Shown one piece after another: positions 1 to 5,632 of a stretch of 6,610 nt of DNA (its first letter is position 1; every line of letters begins with the position of its first letter). The notes beneath the pieces are model-generated. The model saw only the letters and a program-made list of their open reading frames with translations. It had not been told where the DNA came from and did not search any database. A program made the position numbers and the translations under genes. Where the stretch lies: the NCBI GenBank assembly GCA_934615235.1, contig CAKTTL010000130.1, forward strand, positions 1-6,610, read 5' to 3'. The stretch is from an uncultured Clostridia bacterium (GTDB taxonomy: Bacteria; Bacillota; Clostridia; Christensenellales; Aristaeellaceae).

Positions 1-1
1 G

Positions 2-31
2 CCCACCGCGCGTGTCGCTGGGCTCGATTAA
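2..31 (+). CDS. possible 3' end of an upstream gene cut by the window edge
   Basis: Reading from base 2, an open frame gives PTARVAGLD and then a TAA stop at 29-31. A perfect 10-bp hairpin begins three bases after the stop, a common arrangement at a gene end. Only nine codons are visible, so the product cannot be named. The frame beginning at base 1 also stays open, so the assignment is weak. Confidence 0.2.
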   Translation, partial: PTARVAGLD

Positions 32-34
32 AAG

Positions 35-74
35 TCGAGAGGACTGCGGTCCTCTCGAACTCTCCCGGGGAGAG
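35..74 (+). terminator. two adjacent hairpins, possible terminator without a clear U-tract
   Basis: Bases 35-44 (TCGAGAGGAC) pair perfectly with 49-58 around the four-base loop TGCG. Directly after it, 60-66 (CTCTCCC) is complementary to 68-74 (GGGAGAG). No T-run follows closely; the nearest T-rich stretch is TTTTCTTTATT from about 84. The hairpins could end transcription of the gene that may finish at base 31, or could be a remnant of the palindromic repeat family seen elsewhere here. A competing 5-bp pairing exists between 23-27 and 35-39. Confidence 0.35.
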
Positions 75-173
75 GCGGTCGCATTTTCTTTATTATACAG
101 GCTTTTCCGGCTTCGGGCAAGGGCGGTATGCGGCGCATATTCTGCGCATATCCTGCACCGGGAGGGATGCACG

Positions 174-857
174 ATGCCCACAAACCGAACCCGCATGCGG
201 CGTGCGCGCCCGCGCGCGGATCTGCTTTCGCTGCTGCTGATCGCCGCGGCCTGCGCGTGCCTGTGGCTTGGCTATGCGAACGTATACGACGCGGCGGCCG
301 TTTTCGCGCGCGAGCGCGCAGAGCCCGAAACGGTTACGCTCCTGCTGCCCGAGCAACAATGGTACGTCGTGCGCGAGGACGGCCGGACCGTCGCGGCCTG
401 CGCATCGCTGATCGAGGCGGAAATCGCCCGCGACGCGCGCGCGAGCGCCACCGAAATCGCCGCGCTCAGGGCCGATTCGATCGAGCTGCGCGTTACGGCC
501 GAAAAGCGCTGCGCAGAGGCGCTCGAGGAGGCCGCCGCGGCCGTCGAACGCACGCTCTCCGCGCTCAACGCGATGAACTCCCTTTCGCCCGGGGAACGCA
601 TGGACTATGCCGCGCTGCGCGCGTCCGATCTCGCCGCCGTCAGCCGGCGCGTTTCCCGCGCCCTTTCCGGCGTGCAGAATCCCGTCGCGATGGGGCTCTC
701 CGGCCTCGCCAACGCCTGCGCCGCCGCCATGCGGACCCTCGCCTCCTCCGCCGACGACGCAGCGCTCGCTCAGGCCCGCGCCGAGCTGGCGCAGCAATAC
801 GCGGCGTATGCGGAATATGTGGGGGACGAAGCCAGGGGGAGAGAACCCTTCCTTTAG
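174..857 (+). CDS. single-pass membrane protein, unknown function
   Basis: This encodes 227 residues of a protein I do not recognise. The ATG at 174 is chosen because GGGAGGG at 160-166 lies seven bases upstream; the frame is open back to an ATG at base 12, but that extension runs through hairpins and lacks a ribosome binding site. An Arg-rich N-terminus (residues 5-14) is followed by one hydrophobic segment, about residues 17-35, predicting a cytoplasmic N-terminus and an exported C-terminal part. Residues about 78-130 and 190-215 are Ala/Glu/Arg rich and probably helical, perhaps coiled coil. The last residues (RGREPFL) and the TAG stop are encoded by one arm and the loop region of a palindromic repeat, so the native C-terminus may have been replaced. 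It converges on the small minus-strand gene at 1050-1268. That it is a real gene rests on the start signals and membrane segment. Confidence 0.65.
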   Translation: MPTNRTRMRRARPRADLLSLLLIAAACACLWLGYANVYDAAAVFARERAEPETVTLLLPEQQWYVVREDGRTVAACASLIEAEIARDARASATEIAALRADSIELRVTAEKRCAEALEEAAAAVERTLSALNAMNSLSPGERMDYAALRASDLAAVSRRVSRALSGVQNPVAMGLSGLANACAAAMRTLASSADDAALAQARAELAQQYAAYAEYVGDEARGREPFL

Positions 858-948
858 GAAAAGGAAGGGTTCTCTCCCCCTGGACCCCCTCTTTCCGAAG
901 GAAACTGCTTTGCGCCGTCCGCCCCTCGGAGGGAGGGGCGGGCGGCGC
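832..948 (-). repeat. palindromic repeat copy A, two hairpins, inverted orientation
   Basis: The long hairpin pairs 832-855 with 860-883: 24 perfect base pairs around an AGGA loop, which reads TCCT on the minus strand. The second hairpin pairs 912-927 with 933-948, 16 pairs with one G:U. Read on the minus strand the order is GC-rich hairpin, then a TTTCCTTCGGAAAG linker, then the long hairpin. This matches copies B to E read on the plus strand. The arm motif GAGAGAACC is shared with copy B. It lies between two convergent genes and overlaps the end of the first. It could stop transcription from both sides, but lacks a clean U-tract. Confidence 0.75.
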
Positions 949-1049
949 GTGCGTATGGGCGGGGGTGTTGCGGCGCGCCTTTTGCGCGGGGGCGGGGAGG
1001 ATGGGAGACGGAGGACGGAGGCGGGGCTTTTGCAAAAGAATCTGAAAAT
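949..1049. other. G-rich intergenic spacer, no gene seen
   Basis: This joins repeat copy A to the end of the small minus-strand gene. The plus strand is strongly G-rich, with G runs at 957-965, 988-997 and 1003-1005. A perfect 12-base palindrome, CTTTTGCAAAAG, sits at 1027-1038. It is just downstream of the minus-strand stop codon but has no loop and no good U-tract, so it is not called a terminator. Confidence 0.4.
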
Positions 1050-1268
1050 TTACGACATTGATTCGATAATGCTTTGATAATGCGACAGTTCCTGTTTGGA
1101 GAAGCCGGAAACATCCGTCCAATGGTATCCGGGCAGGATGCAGTAGGCAGAATGAAAGCCGTCCCTTTCATCAGGCTTTTCGACATAAACCTTTACGGTG
1201 CCGTTTGGCTGCATATCAGAATGAACGATTTCGGTCTGATCGTCCAGCGTCAGGAAAGGATACATCAT
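1050..1268 (-). CDS. small conserved-looking hypothetical protein, 72 aa
   Basis: The product begins MMYPFLTLDDQTEIVHSD and is acidic and soluble, with no membrane segment or metal motif. The ATG at 1268 is preferred: AAGGAGG (minus strand, 1283-1277) lies eight bases upstream of it but only two from the alternative ATG at 1274. A promoter with an extended -10 box lies just upstream. From memory, Clostridia carry small uncharacterised proteins with a similar pattern (a TLDD-T-E-VHS start, a V-VY-E-P segment, an LP-Y-W segment, then an IIES-like helix). They often continue with a further helix after this point. This copy stops at IIESMS, so it may lack its C-terminus. Function is unknown. Composition is less GC-rich than its neighbours, and the good start signals make it very likely a real gene. 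Confidence 0.7.
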   Translation of the reverse strand: MMYPFLTLDDQTEIVHSDMQPNGTVKVYVEKPDERDGFHSAYCILPGYHWTDVSGFSKQELSHYQSIIESMS

Positions 1269-1296
1269 TCCCATTGCCTCCTTCGTCTTTTTTCAT

Positions 1297-1326
1297 AGTA
1301 TACCATCGTTTTTCGCGTTTTAGCAA
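1297..1326 (-). promoter_or_regulatory. sigma-A promoter with extended -10, for the 72-aa gene
   Basis: On the minus strand, TTGCTA (1326-1321) is followed after 18 bases by TATACT (1302-1297). TGG sits directly before the -10 box, giving the TGn extension. Transcription would start near 1290, with a leader of about 20 bases that includes the AAGGAGG site. Confidence 0.65.
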
Positions 1327-1331
1327 CCCGG

Positions 1332-1452
1332 GAAAGCCGCTCTGTCCCGGCGCGCTCTTTGCGCGGCGAAGCGGCTTTCTTTTGGAGAGAGCGCGAGAGA
1401 ACCTTTTCTTTCTCCTGAAAGAAAAGGTTCTCTCGCAAAAAAACGTTTCCCC
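1332..1452 (+). repeat. palindromic repeat copy B, two hairpins
   Basis: The first hairpin pairs 1332-1340 (GAAAGCCGC) with 1371-1379 (GCGGCTTTC) and holds a small inner hairpin, 1351-1355 with 1361-1365. TTTTT-rich sequence follows it (1376-1383). The second pairs 1393-1412 with 1417-1436, 20 perfect base pairs around the loop TCCT. An A-rich tail with CGCAAAAAAACG ends the copy. The order of parts matches the tandem copies at 5260-5632. It lies between rpmB's terminator and the promoter of the 72-aa gene. The A-run follows the long hairpin on the plus strand, so the T-run precedes it on the minus strand, which is not the order of a rho-independent terminator. Confidence 0.75.
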
Positions 1453-1454
1453 AT

Positions 1455-1488
1455 AAGAAAACGACGCACTCCCGCTGGGAATGCGTCG
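1455..1488 (-). terminator. intrinsic terminator of rpmB
   Basis: On the minus strand 1488-1477 pairs with 1473-1462, a 12-bp stem. One pair is U:G, which forms only in minus-strand RNA (on the plus strand it is a C:A mismatch). The stem is followed at once by TTTTCTT (1461-1455). It lies 24 bases past the rpmB stop codon. The strand-specific wobble and U-tract assign it to rpmB. Confidence 0.88.
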
Positions 1489-1512
1489 AATCTTCCGCTA
1501 TATTCAGGCTTT

Positions 1513-1704
1513 TTACTGAGCGCGCTGAACTTTGCCGCTGCGCAGGCAACGAGTGCAGACGTTCATATGGCAAACGGAGCCTTCCACAACAACGCGCACG
1601 CGCTGCGTGTTCGGAGCCCACCGGCGATGGGTGCGGCGCACGGAATGGCTGACGTTGTTGCCGTTCATGAGGCCTTTTCCGCAGATCTGACAATACTTGC
1701 CCAT
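1513..1704 (-). CDS. rpmB: 50S ribosomal protein L28
   Basis: A 63-residue protein of the bacterial L28 family, a component of the large ribosomal subunit in the cytoplasm. It begins MGKYCQICGKG and contains NNVSHSVRRTHRRW, both typical of L28, and has the usual length. Cys5 and Cys8 (CQIC), with Cys50 and Cys53 (CTRC), form two CxxC pairs. This marks the zinc-binding form rather than the zinc-free paralogue some bacteria use under zinc limitation; Cys45 is an extra cysteine. The start at 1704 follows GGGAGGGG at 1718-1711, with GGAGG eight bases from the ATG. The gene has its own promoter (1738-1766) and terminator (1455-1488), so it is transcribed alone, divergently from the two-helix membrane protein. 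The leader is only about 27 bases, leaving little room for a structured autoregulatory site. Confidence 0.97.
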   Translation of the reverse strand: MGKYCQICGKGLMNGNNVSHSVRRTHRRWAPNTQRVRVVVEGSVCHMNVCTRCLRSGKVQRAQ

Positions 1705-1737
1705 TTTTTTCCCCTCCCTGAGTTGGTCGCAACAATG

Positions 1738-1766
1738 AGTATAACATCATTTCCCCCGCTTTGCAA
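1738..1766 (-). promoter_or_regulatory. sigma-A promoter of rpmB
   Basis: On the minus strand, TTGCAA (1766-1761) and TATACT (1743-1738) are separated by 17 bases. The predicted transcription start is near 1731, about 27 bases before the rpmB start codon. It is back to back with the plus-strand promoter at 1813-1841, with 46 bases between the two -35 boxes. Confidence 0.8.
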
Positions 1767-1812
1767 GTGTTTTTTCATAACTCCGCAAGAATTTTAGCGG
1801 AAATTTTCCGGT

Positions 1813-1841
1813 TTGACAGACGGGAAGAAATAACGGATAAT
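1813..1841 (+). promoter_or_regulatory. strong sigma-A promoter for the two-helix membrane protein
   Basis: A perfect -35 box TTGACA (1813-1818) and GATAAT (1836-1841) are separated by 17 bases, in an A/T-rich setting that contrasts with the GC-rich genes. Transcription should begin near 1848, giving a leader of about 33 bases that carries the AAGGTGG ribosome binding site. Confidence 0.85.
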
Positions 1842-1880
1842 AGAAAAATCAACAGAAAAGGAAAAAGGTGGAAGAGGGAA

Positions 1881-2894
1881 ATGGCGAAGAACCCATTGGC
1901 GAGACCGAAAAGCGCGGGCGCGCAGCTGAGAGCGGCGCTGCGGACGAAAAAGCAAAAGGCGCTGAACCTGACGATGTACATTGCGCTGGGCGTGTTTTTC
2001 GTCTGCGGGCTGCTGGCGGCGGTGATTCCGGAGCCGTCGTTTACGGCGGCGTATCTGATCATCGCGGGCGGCGCGGTTGCGATTGTGACGGCGGCGTGGG
2101 CGGCGGTCAGCTCGACGGTCGAGGGGAAGGCGCTGCGCGCGTCGATGCGGCGCATTGAAGCAAACGGCGGCGAGGAAGCGGCGCTTGCGCAGCTGCGGGC
2201 GAGCAGGCGGCTCTGCGGCGGCCCGATCCGCCTGAGCGAGCGCTGGCTGTTTGCGGAGGGCATGGCGGCGGCCGCGCCGCTTGCGGCGCTGAAAAGCATG
2301 AAGCTGGAAGCGAAGGAAAAGAAAGAGGACGTTTTCGTCGACGTGTACGCTGAGGTGGAGGGCGAGAAGAAGCCGGTCTTCGTCATGCGCGAGGACGTGG
2401 GGTACGTCAATCGCGGCGTCGCCGAGCGGTCGGCGGAGTTTCTGCAGGGCGTGATCGCCAACGGCGGGAAGCTGCCGGAAAAACCCGCGCAGAGCGCGGA
2501 AAAGGATCCGAAGCTGAGCCGCGCGAGCGCGAAGGAAACGCGCGCGCTGCTGGCGCTTTTGACGGACGCGGGGCTGCCGGAGGAGAAGACGTACGCGCTG
2601 TATCTGCGGCGCAAGGAAGCGCCCGAGGCGGGCGGCCTGCTCGTGGAGCGGACGAAGGAAGGCCGCATGCGCCTCTCCGGCGAGACGGAGCTGGTGGGCG
2701 ACGAGCTGATCGAGACGGAAGCGGGCGCGTACGAGCTTTCGCGCGAGAAAACGGCGGCGCTGGGCCGCGAACTGGCCGATCTCTCCTTCGTGCTGGCGGA
2801 AACGGACGCGCGCGGGCGCGTGAAGGTATACCGCATTACGCCGGAACAGCTGCTGCAGGTGGACAAGTATCTGGCGGAGACGGGGCGGTATTGA
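1881..2894 (+). CDS. two-helix membrane protein with cytoplasmic domain, unknown function
   Basis: The product has 337 residues. I chose the ATG at 1881 because AAGGTGG (1865-1871) lies nine bases before it and the predicted transcription start is near 1848. The ATG at 1761 is open in the same frame but upstream of the promoter, so it cannot be the start. A basic N-terminus (residues 1-27) leads to two membrane segments, about 30-50 and 54-77, joined by a short PEPS turn. Both ends should be cytoplasmic. Residues about 110-195 look like alternating strands and a final helix (RLSERWLFAEG, DVFVDVYAEVE, KPVFVMRED). That would suit a PH-like fold, but this is only a guess. A Lys/Glu/Ala linker (195-220) leads to a helical and strand-rich end (220-337). 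I do not recognise the family. GCG for Ala and CTG for Leu dominate. It is read divergently from rpmB and is probably monocistronic, since the next gene has its own promoter. Confidence 0.82.
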   Translation: MAKNPLARPKSAGAQLRAALRTKKQKALNLTMYIALGVFFVCGLLAAVIPEPSFTAAYLIIAGGAVAIVTAAWAAVSSTVEGKALRASMRRIEANGGEEAALAQLRASRRLCGGPIRLSERWLFAEGMAAAAPLAALKSMKLEAKEKKEDVFVDVYAEVEGEKKPVFVMREDVGYVNRGVAERSAEFLQGVIANGGKLPEKPAQSAEKDPKLSRASAKETRALLALLTDAGLPEEKTYALYLRRKEAPEAGGLLVERTKEGRMRLSGETELVGDELIETEAGAYELSREKTAALGRELADLSFVLAETDARGRVKVYRITPEQLLQVDKYLAETGRY

Positions 2895-3000
2895 CGGCGC
2901 ACCGGCGCTGGAAAGAGGACAGCGCGACGACTAGGCGTAAGACCGTGGCGCGGGCGTAAAAAAATTTGGCGGGCGAAACTCATAACTAATAAGAAAAAAA
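2895..3000. other. intergenic spacer with a weak hairpin
   Basis: This follows the membrane protein gene. GCGCTG at 2905-2910 can pair with CAGCGC at 2920-2925 around a nine-base loop, but no U-tract follows, so it is at best a weak terminator. Two near-identical GCGGGCG-type blocks flank an A7T3 tract (about 2951-2975). From about 2975 the sequence becomes A-rich, leading into the promoter of the EF-G-like gene. Confidence 0.35.
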
Positions 3001-3003
3001 TAC

Positions 3004-3032
3004 TTTACACGCGAACCCGCCTATGTTATTAT
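3004..3032 (+). promoter_or_regulatory. sigma-A promoter of the EF-G-like gene
   Basis: TTTACA (3004-3009) and TATTAT (3027-3032) are 17 bases apart, and TGT just before the -10 box gives the TGn extension. Transcription should start near 3039. The leader is then about 72 bases. It contains a small hairpin (3062-3067 with 3076-3081, CCGCTT/AAGCGG) and the ribosome binding site GGGAGG at 3097-3102, eight bases from the ATG. Confidence 0.8.
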
Positions 3033-3110
3033 CTATGGTAGATTTTTCTGCGCTGGTCGGCCCGCTTTGCGAAAGAAGCGGCAAGCTGCGCAAAACGGGA
3101 GGATACCAAA

Positions 3111-5189
3111 ATGAAGCAATATCAGACCGAGGATATTCGTAACATCGTTGTCGTCGGACACGGCAGCGAAGGCAAGACCACGCTGGTCGAGTCCATGCTG
3201 TTCGCCTCCGGCGCGATCGACCGCGCCGGCCGCGTGGAAGACGGCAACACCGTCAGCGACTTTGACGCTGAGGAAATCCGCCGCGGTATTTCCATCTCCG
3301 CGTCCGTCGCGCCCGTCGAATGGAAGGGCAGGAAGCTCAACTTCGTCGACGTGCCCGGCTACTTCGATTTCATCGGCGAAATGATGGGCCCGATGCGCGT
3401 TTGCGAAGGCGCGGCCATCATCGTCGGCTCCGTCTCCGGCGTGACCGTCGGCGCGGAAAAGGCGTGGGCGTTCGCCGCCAAGAACGGCGTTGTCCGCAGC
3501 TTCATCATCAACCAGATGGATCGCGAACACGCGAACTTCGAGAAGACGCTCGACGCGCTGCGCGACAAGTTCGGCTCCGAAGTGGTGCCGATCCTGCTGC
3601 CGCTGGGCGAGGGCCTGAGCTTCAAGGGCGTTGTGAACGTGCTTGAAAAGAAGGCGTACGAGTGCTCCGGCAAGACCGTGAAGGAAGTGCCGCTGCCCGC
3701 GGGCGAAGAAGCGAAGATCAACACCGCGCGCGAAGAGATCATGGAAGCCGTCGCCGGCACGGACGAAGAGCTGATGGAGAAGTACTTCTCCGAAGGCGAA
3801 CTGTCCGATGAAGAAGTGCTCAAGGGTCTGCGCATCGGCATCGCCGACGGTTCCATCGTGCCCGTCTGCTGCTGCGCGGGTCTGGGCGGCGTGGGCGTCG
3901 CGCCCGTGCTCGACGTGCTGGCCACCTATATGCCGTCCCCGGCGGGCCGCAAGGTCGAAGGCGTGAACCCGAAGAACGACGAAGTCGAAACCCGCGAATG
4001 CAAGGACAGCGAGCCCTTCTCCGCGATCGTCTTCAAGACCATCGTCGACAAGTTCGTCGGCAAGATGAGCCTGTTCAAGGTGTGTTCCGGCACCCTTACC
4101 AGCGCGACCGCGCTGTATAACACCAACGCCGACAAGCCTGAAAAGGCCGGCAACATCCTCATGATGCGCGGTAAGGAACAGATCGTCGCGGACAAGCTGG
4201 TCGCGGGCGACATCGGCGCGCTGGCGAAGCTCCAGTTCACCGGCACCGGCAACACGCTGTGCGACGCGTCCAAGCCGATTCGCTTCGAGCCCATCGAGTT
4301 CCCGGCCCCCTGCATCTCCATGGCCGTCTACGCCAAGAAGACGGGCGAAGAAGACAAGATCTTCTCCGGTCTTGCCCGCCTGCAGGAAGAAGACCCGACC
4401 ATCACCGTCGGCAAGGACCCGAGCACCGGCGAAACGCTGCTGTCCGGCCAGGGCGAAATGCACATCGAGGTTATCAGCAAGAAGCTGGCCGGCAAGTTCG
4501 GCGTGGAAGCCAACCTGCAGGATCCGAAGATCGCGTATCGTGAAACCATCCGCAAGAGCGTCGACCAGGAAGGCCGCCACAAGAAGCAGACCGGCGGTCA
4601 CGGCCAGTTCGCGGACGTCAAGATCATCTTCGAACCGATCGGCGACAGCGTGACCGAGTTCGAATTCGTGGATAAGGTTGTCGGCGGCACCGTTCCGCGC
4701 AACTTCATCCCGTCGGTTGAAAAGGGCCTGCGCGAAAACCTCCCGAAGGGCGTTCTCGCCGGTTACCCGATGTTCGGCCTGCGCGCGACGCTGTACGACG
4801 GCGGCTACCATCCGGTAGACTCCTCCGAAATGGCGTTCAAGACCGCTGCCCGCATCGCCTACAAGGAAGGCTGCAAGAAGGCCAGCCCGGTCCTCCTTGA
4901 GCCGATCATGCACGTTGAAGTTGAAATCCCGGACGAGTACATGGGCGACATCATCGGCGACATGAACCGCCGCCGCGGCCGCATCATGGGCATGGAGCCC
5001 GGCAACGGCATGCAGCAGGTTGTGGCCGAAGTGCCGCAGGCTGAAATGTTCAAATACGCGACCGACCTGCGCTCCATGACGCAGGCGCGCGGCTCCTTCT
5101 CGATGCGCTTCGAGCGTTACGAGGAAGTGCCGGGCAACATCGCGGAGAAGATCATCGCCAACGCCGAGAAGGACGAGGACGAGGAGTAA
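3111..5189 (+). CDS. fusA: EF-G-like translational GTPase (divergent elongation factor G)
   Basis: A 692-residue cytoplasmic GTPase with the full EF-G domain order and normal length. GTPase domain (1-280): P-loop GHGSEGKTT (16-24), switch I RRGISI (57-62), DVPGYFDF (80-87) and NQMD (134-137). Domain II spans about 300-395 and domain III about 400-480 (LLSGQGEMHIEV at 443-454). Domain IV spans about 485-600 (QTGGHGQFADV, GGYHPVDSSEMAFK) and domain V about 600-680 (IMGMEPGNGMQQ). Canonical EF-G translocates tRNA and mRNA and acts in ribosome recycling. This copy differs: Tyr84 replaces the catalytic His of DTPGHVDF, Ser61 replaces the switch I Thr, NQMD replaces NKMD, and CCA (254-256) stands where EF-G has GSA. 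Such changes are seen in the EF-G2-like subgroup, so this is probably a paralogue beside a canonical EF-G elsewhere; its exact ribosomal role is unproven. Codons are GAA, AAG, CGC and GGC biased, suggesting high expression. It has its own promoter and terminator. The C-terminus is acidic (EKDEDEE). Confidence 0.93.
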   Translation: MKQYQTEDIRNIVVVGHGSEGKTTLVESMLFASGAIDRAGRVEDGNTVSDFDAEEIRRGISISASVAPVEWKGRKLNFVDVPGYFDFIGEMMGPMRVCEGAAIIVGSVSGVTVGAEKAWAFAAKNGVVRSFIINQMDREHANFEKTLDALRDKFGSEVVPILLPLGEGLSFKGVVNVLEKKAYECSGKTVKEVPLPAGEEAKINTAREEIMEAVAGTDEELMEKYFSEGELSDEEVLKGLRIGIADGSIVPVCCCAGLGGVGVAPVLDVLATYMPSPAGRKVEGVNPKNDEVETRECKDSEPFSAIVFKTIVDKFVGKMSLFKVCSGTLTSATALYNTNADKPEKAGNILMMRGKEQIVADKLVAGDIGALAKLQFTGTGNTLCDASKPIRFEPIEFPAPCISMAVYAKKTGEEDKIFSGLARLQEEDPTITVGKDPSTGETLLSGQGEMHIEVISKKLAGKFGVEANLQDPKIAYRETIRKSVDQEGRHKKQTGGHGQFADVKIIFEPIGDSVTEFEFVDKVVGGTVPRNFIPSVEKGLRENLPKGVLAGYPMFGLRATLYDGGYHPVDSSEMAFKTAARIAYKEGCKKASPVLLEPIMHVEVEIPDEYMGDIIGDMNRRRGRIMGMEPGNGMQQVVAEVPQAEMFKYATDLRSMTQARGSFSMRFERYEEVPGNIAEKIIANAEKDEDEE

Positions 5190-5212
5190 TTCTCATAATC
5201 GCATATTGCATT

Positions 5213-5246
5213 CGATCCGCCGCCTGATGAAGGCGGCGGATTGTTT
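5213..5246 (+). terminator. intrinsic terminator of the EF-G-like gene
   Basis: ATCCGCCGCCT (5215-5225) pairs perfectly with AGGCGGCGGAT (5231-5241) around the loop GATGA. The stem extends by G:U and C:G at its base (5214 with 5242, 5213 with 5243). TT-G-TTT follows. It begins 24 bases after the stop codon. Confidence 0.9.
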
Positions 5247-5259
5247 CAAATGATGCGCC

Positions 5260-5447
5260 AAAGCCCAAGCGGCTTTCTCAGGAAGGAGCGCGGGCACCGG
5301 AGGTGAGCGCGGCCAGCGGCCGATTCAGCGAACCGGAGGTGCGGTACGAAACGAGCAGGCGACCGGCAGGGAGCATGCGACGATTGAGTACCGCGGAACC
5401 CATCTTTCTCCTGAAAGAGGGGTCTTGCAAACCCCCACGTAAACCGT
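5260..5447 (+). repeat. palindromic repeat copy C, first of three in tandem, carrying an insert
   Basis: It opens with the hairpin AAAGCC-CAAGC-GGCTTT (5260-5276). The second hairpin pairs 5397-5408 with 5413-5424 around TCCT and is imperfect, because its outer left arm has been displaced. Compared with copy D there is an insert of about 103 bases, roughly 5293-5395, after the shared AGGAGCGCG. The insert has GCGGTAC (5341-5347) complementary to GTACCGC (5388-5394), the hairpin CGGCC-AGC-GGCCG (5310-5322), and ACCGGAGGTG twice (5296-5305, 5332-5341). The unit ends with the ACCCCCACGTAAACCG tail. Confidence 0.75.
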
Positions 5448-5542
5448 AAAGCCCCAAGTGGCTTTCTCAGGAGGGGAGCGCGAGGGGAACCCATCTTTCT
5501 CCTGAAAGAGGGGTTCCCCTCGCAAAAACCCACGTAAAACCG
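5448..5542 (+). repeat. palindromic repeat copy D, complete tandem unit
   Basis: This 95-base unit is the cleanest copy. Hairpin 1 is AAAGCC (5448-5453) with GGCTTT (5460-5465). Hairpin 2 pairs 5480-5499 with 5504-5523, 20 pairs with one A:G mismatch, around TCCT. The tail CGCAAAAACCCACGTAAAA leads directly into copy E. It lies in the spacer between the EF-G-like gene and the kinase. Confidence 0.8.
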
Positions 5543-5632
5543 AAAGCCCCAAGCGGCTTTCTTAGGAAAGGGGTGTGGGGAAAACCCTTCTTTCTCCAGA
5601 AAGAAGGGTTTCCCCCATGAAAAAAACAAACC
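5543..5632 (+). repeat. palindromic repeat copy E, abutting the kinase start codon
   Basis: Hairpin 1 is AAAGCC (5543-5548) with GGCTTT (5555-5560). Hairpin 2 pairs 5577-5594 with 5599-5616, with one mismatch, around a TCCA loop. It ends 16 bases before the kinase ATG at 5633. The only Shine-Dalgarno-like run nearby, AAGAAGGG (5601-5608), is inside the right arm. An A-rich tail (about 5620-5629) follows. Confidence 0.75.

Noticed and set aside
12..173. N-terminal extension of the first membrane protein to the ATG at 12
   Set aside because: It runs through hairpins and has no ribosome binding site, whereas ATG 174 has GGGAGGG at a good distance and a normal signal-anchor start.
955..1005. G-quadruplex in the G-rich spacer
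   Set aside because: Four G runs of three or more exist, but one connecting loop is over 20 bases, so a stable quadruplex is not well supported.
1761..1880. N-terminal extension of the two-helix protein to the ATG at 1761
   Set aside because: It lies upstream of the promoter at 1813-1841, so it would not be transcribed from it. ATG 1881 has AAGGTGG nine bases upstream.
2905..2925. Terminator after the two-helix membrane protein
   Set aside because: The stem is six pairs with a nine-base loop and no U-tract follows.
1775..2983. A 402-codon open frame on the minus strand opposite the two-helix membrane protein
   Set aside because: It is Ser/Arg/Ala-rich antisense sequence with no ribosome binding site, and it spans the opposite gene's promoter and leader.
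3033..4913. A 626-codon open frame on the minus strand opposite the EF-G-like gene
   Set aside because: It is a shadow of the GC-rich, codon-biased EF-G frame. Its protein is rich in His, Asp and Arg in the manner of an antisense translation, has no recognisable domain, and lies opposite a well-supported gene.
5260..5632. CRISPR array
   Set aside because: There are only three units of unequal length, made of hairpins that differ between copies, with no constant repeat and unique spacer pattern and no cas genes.
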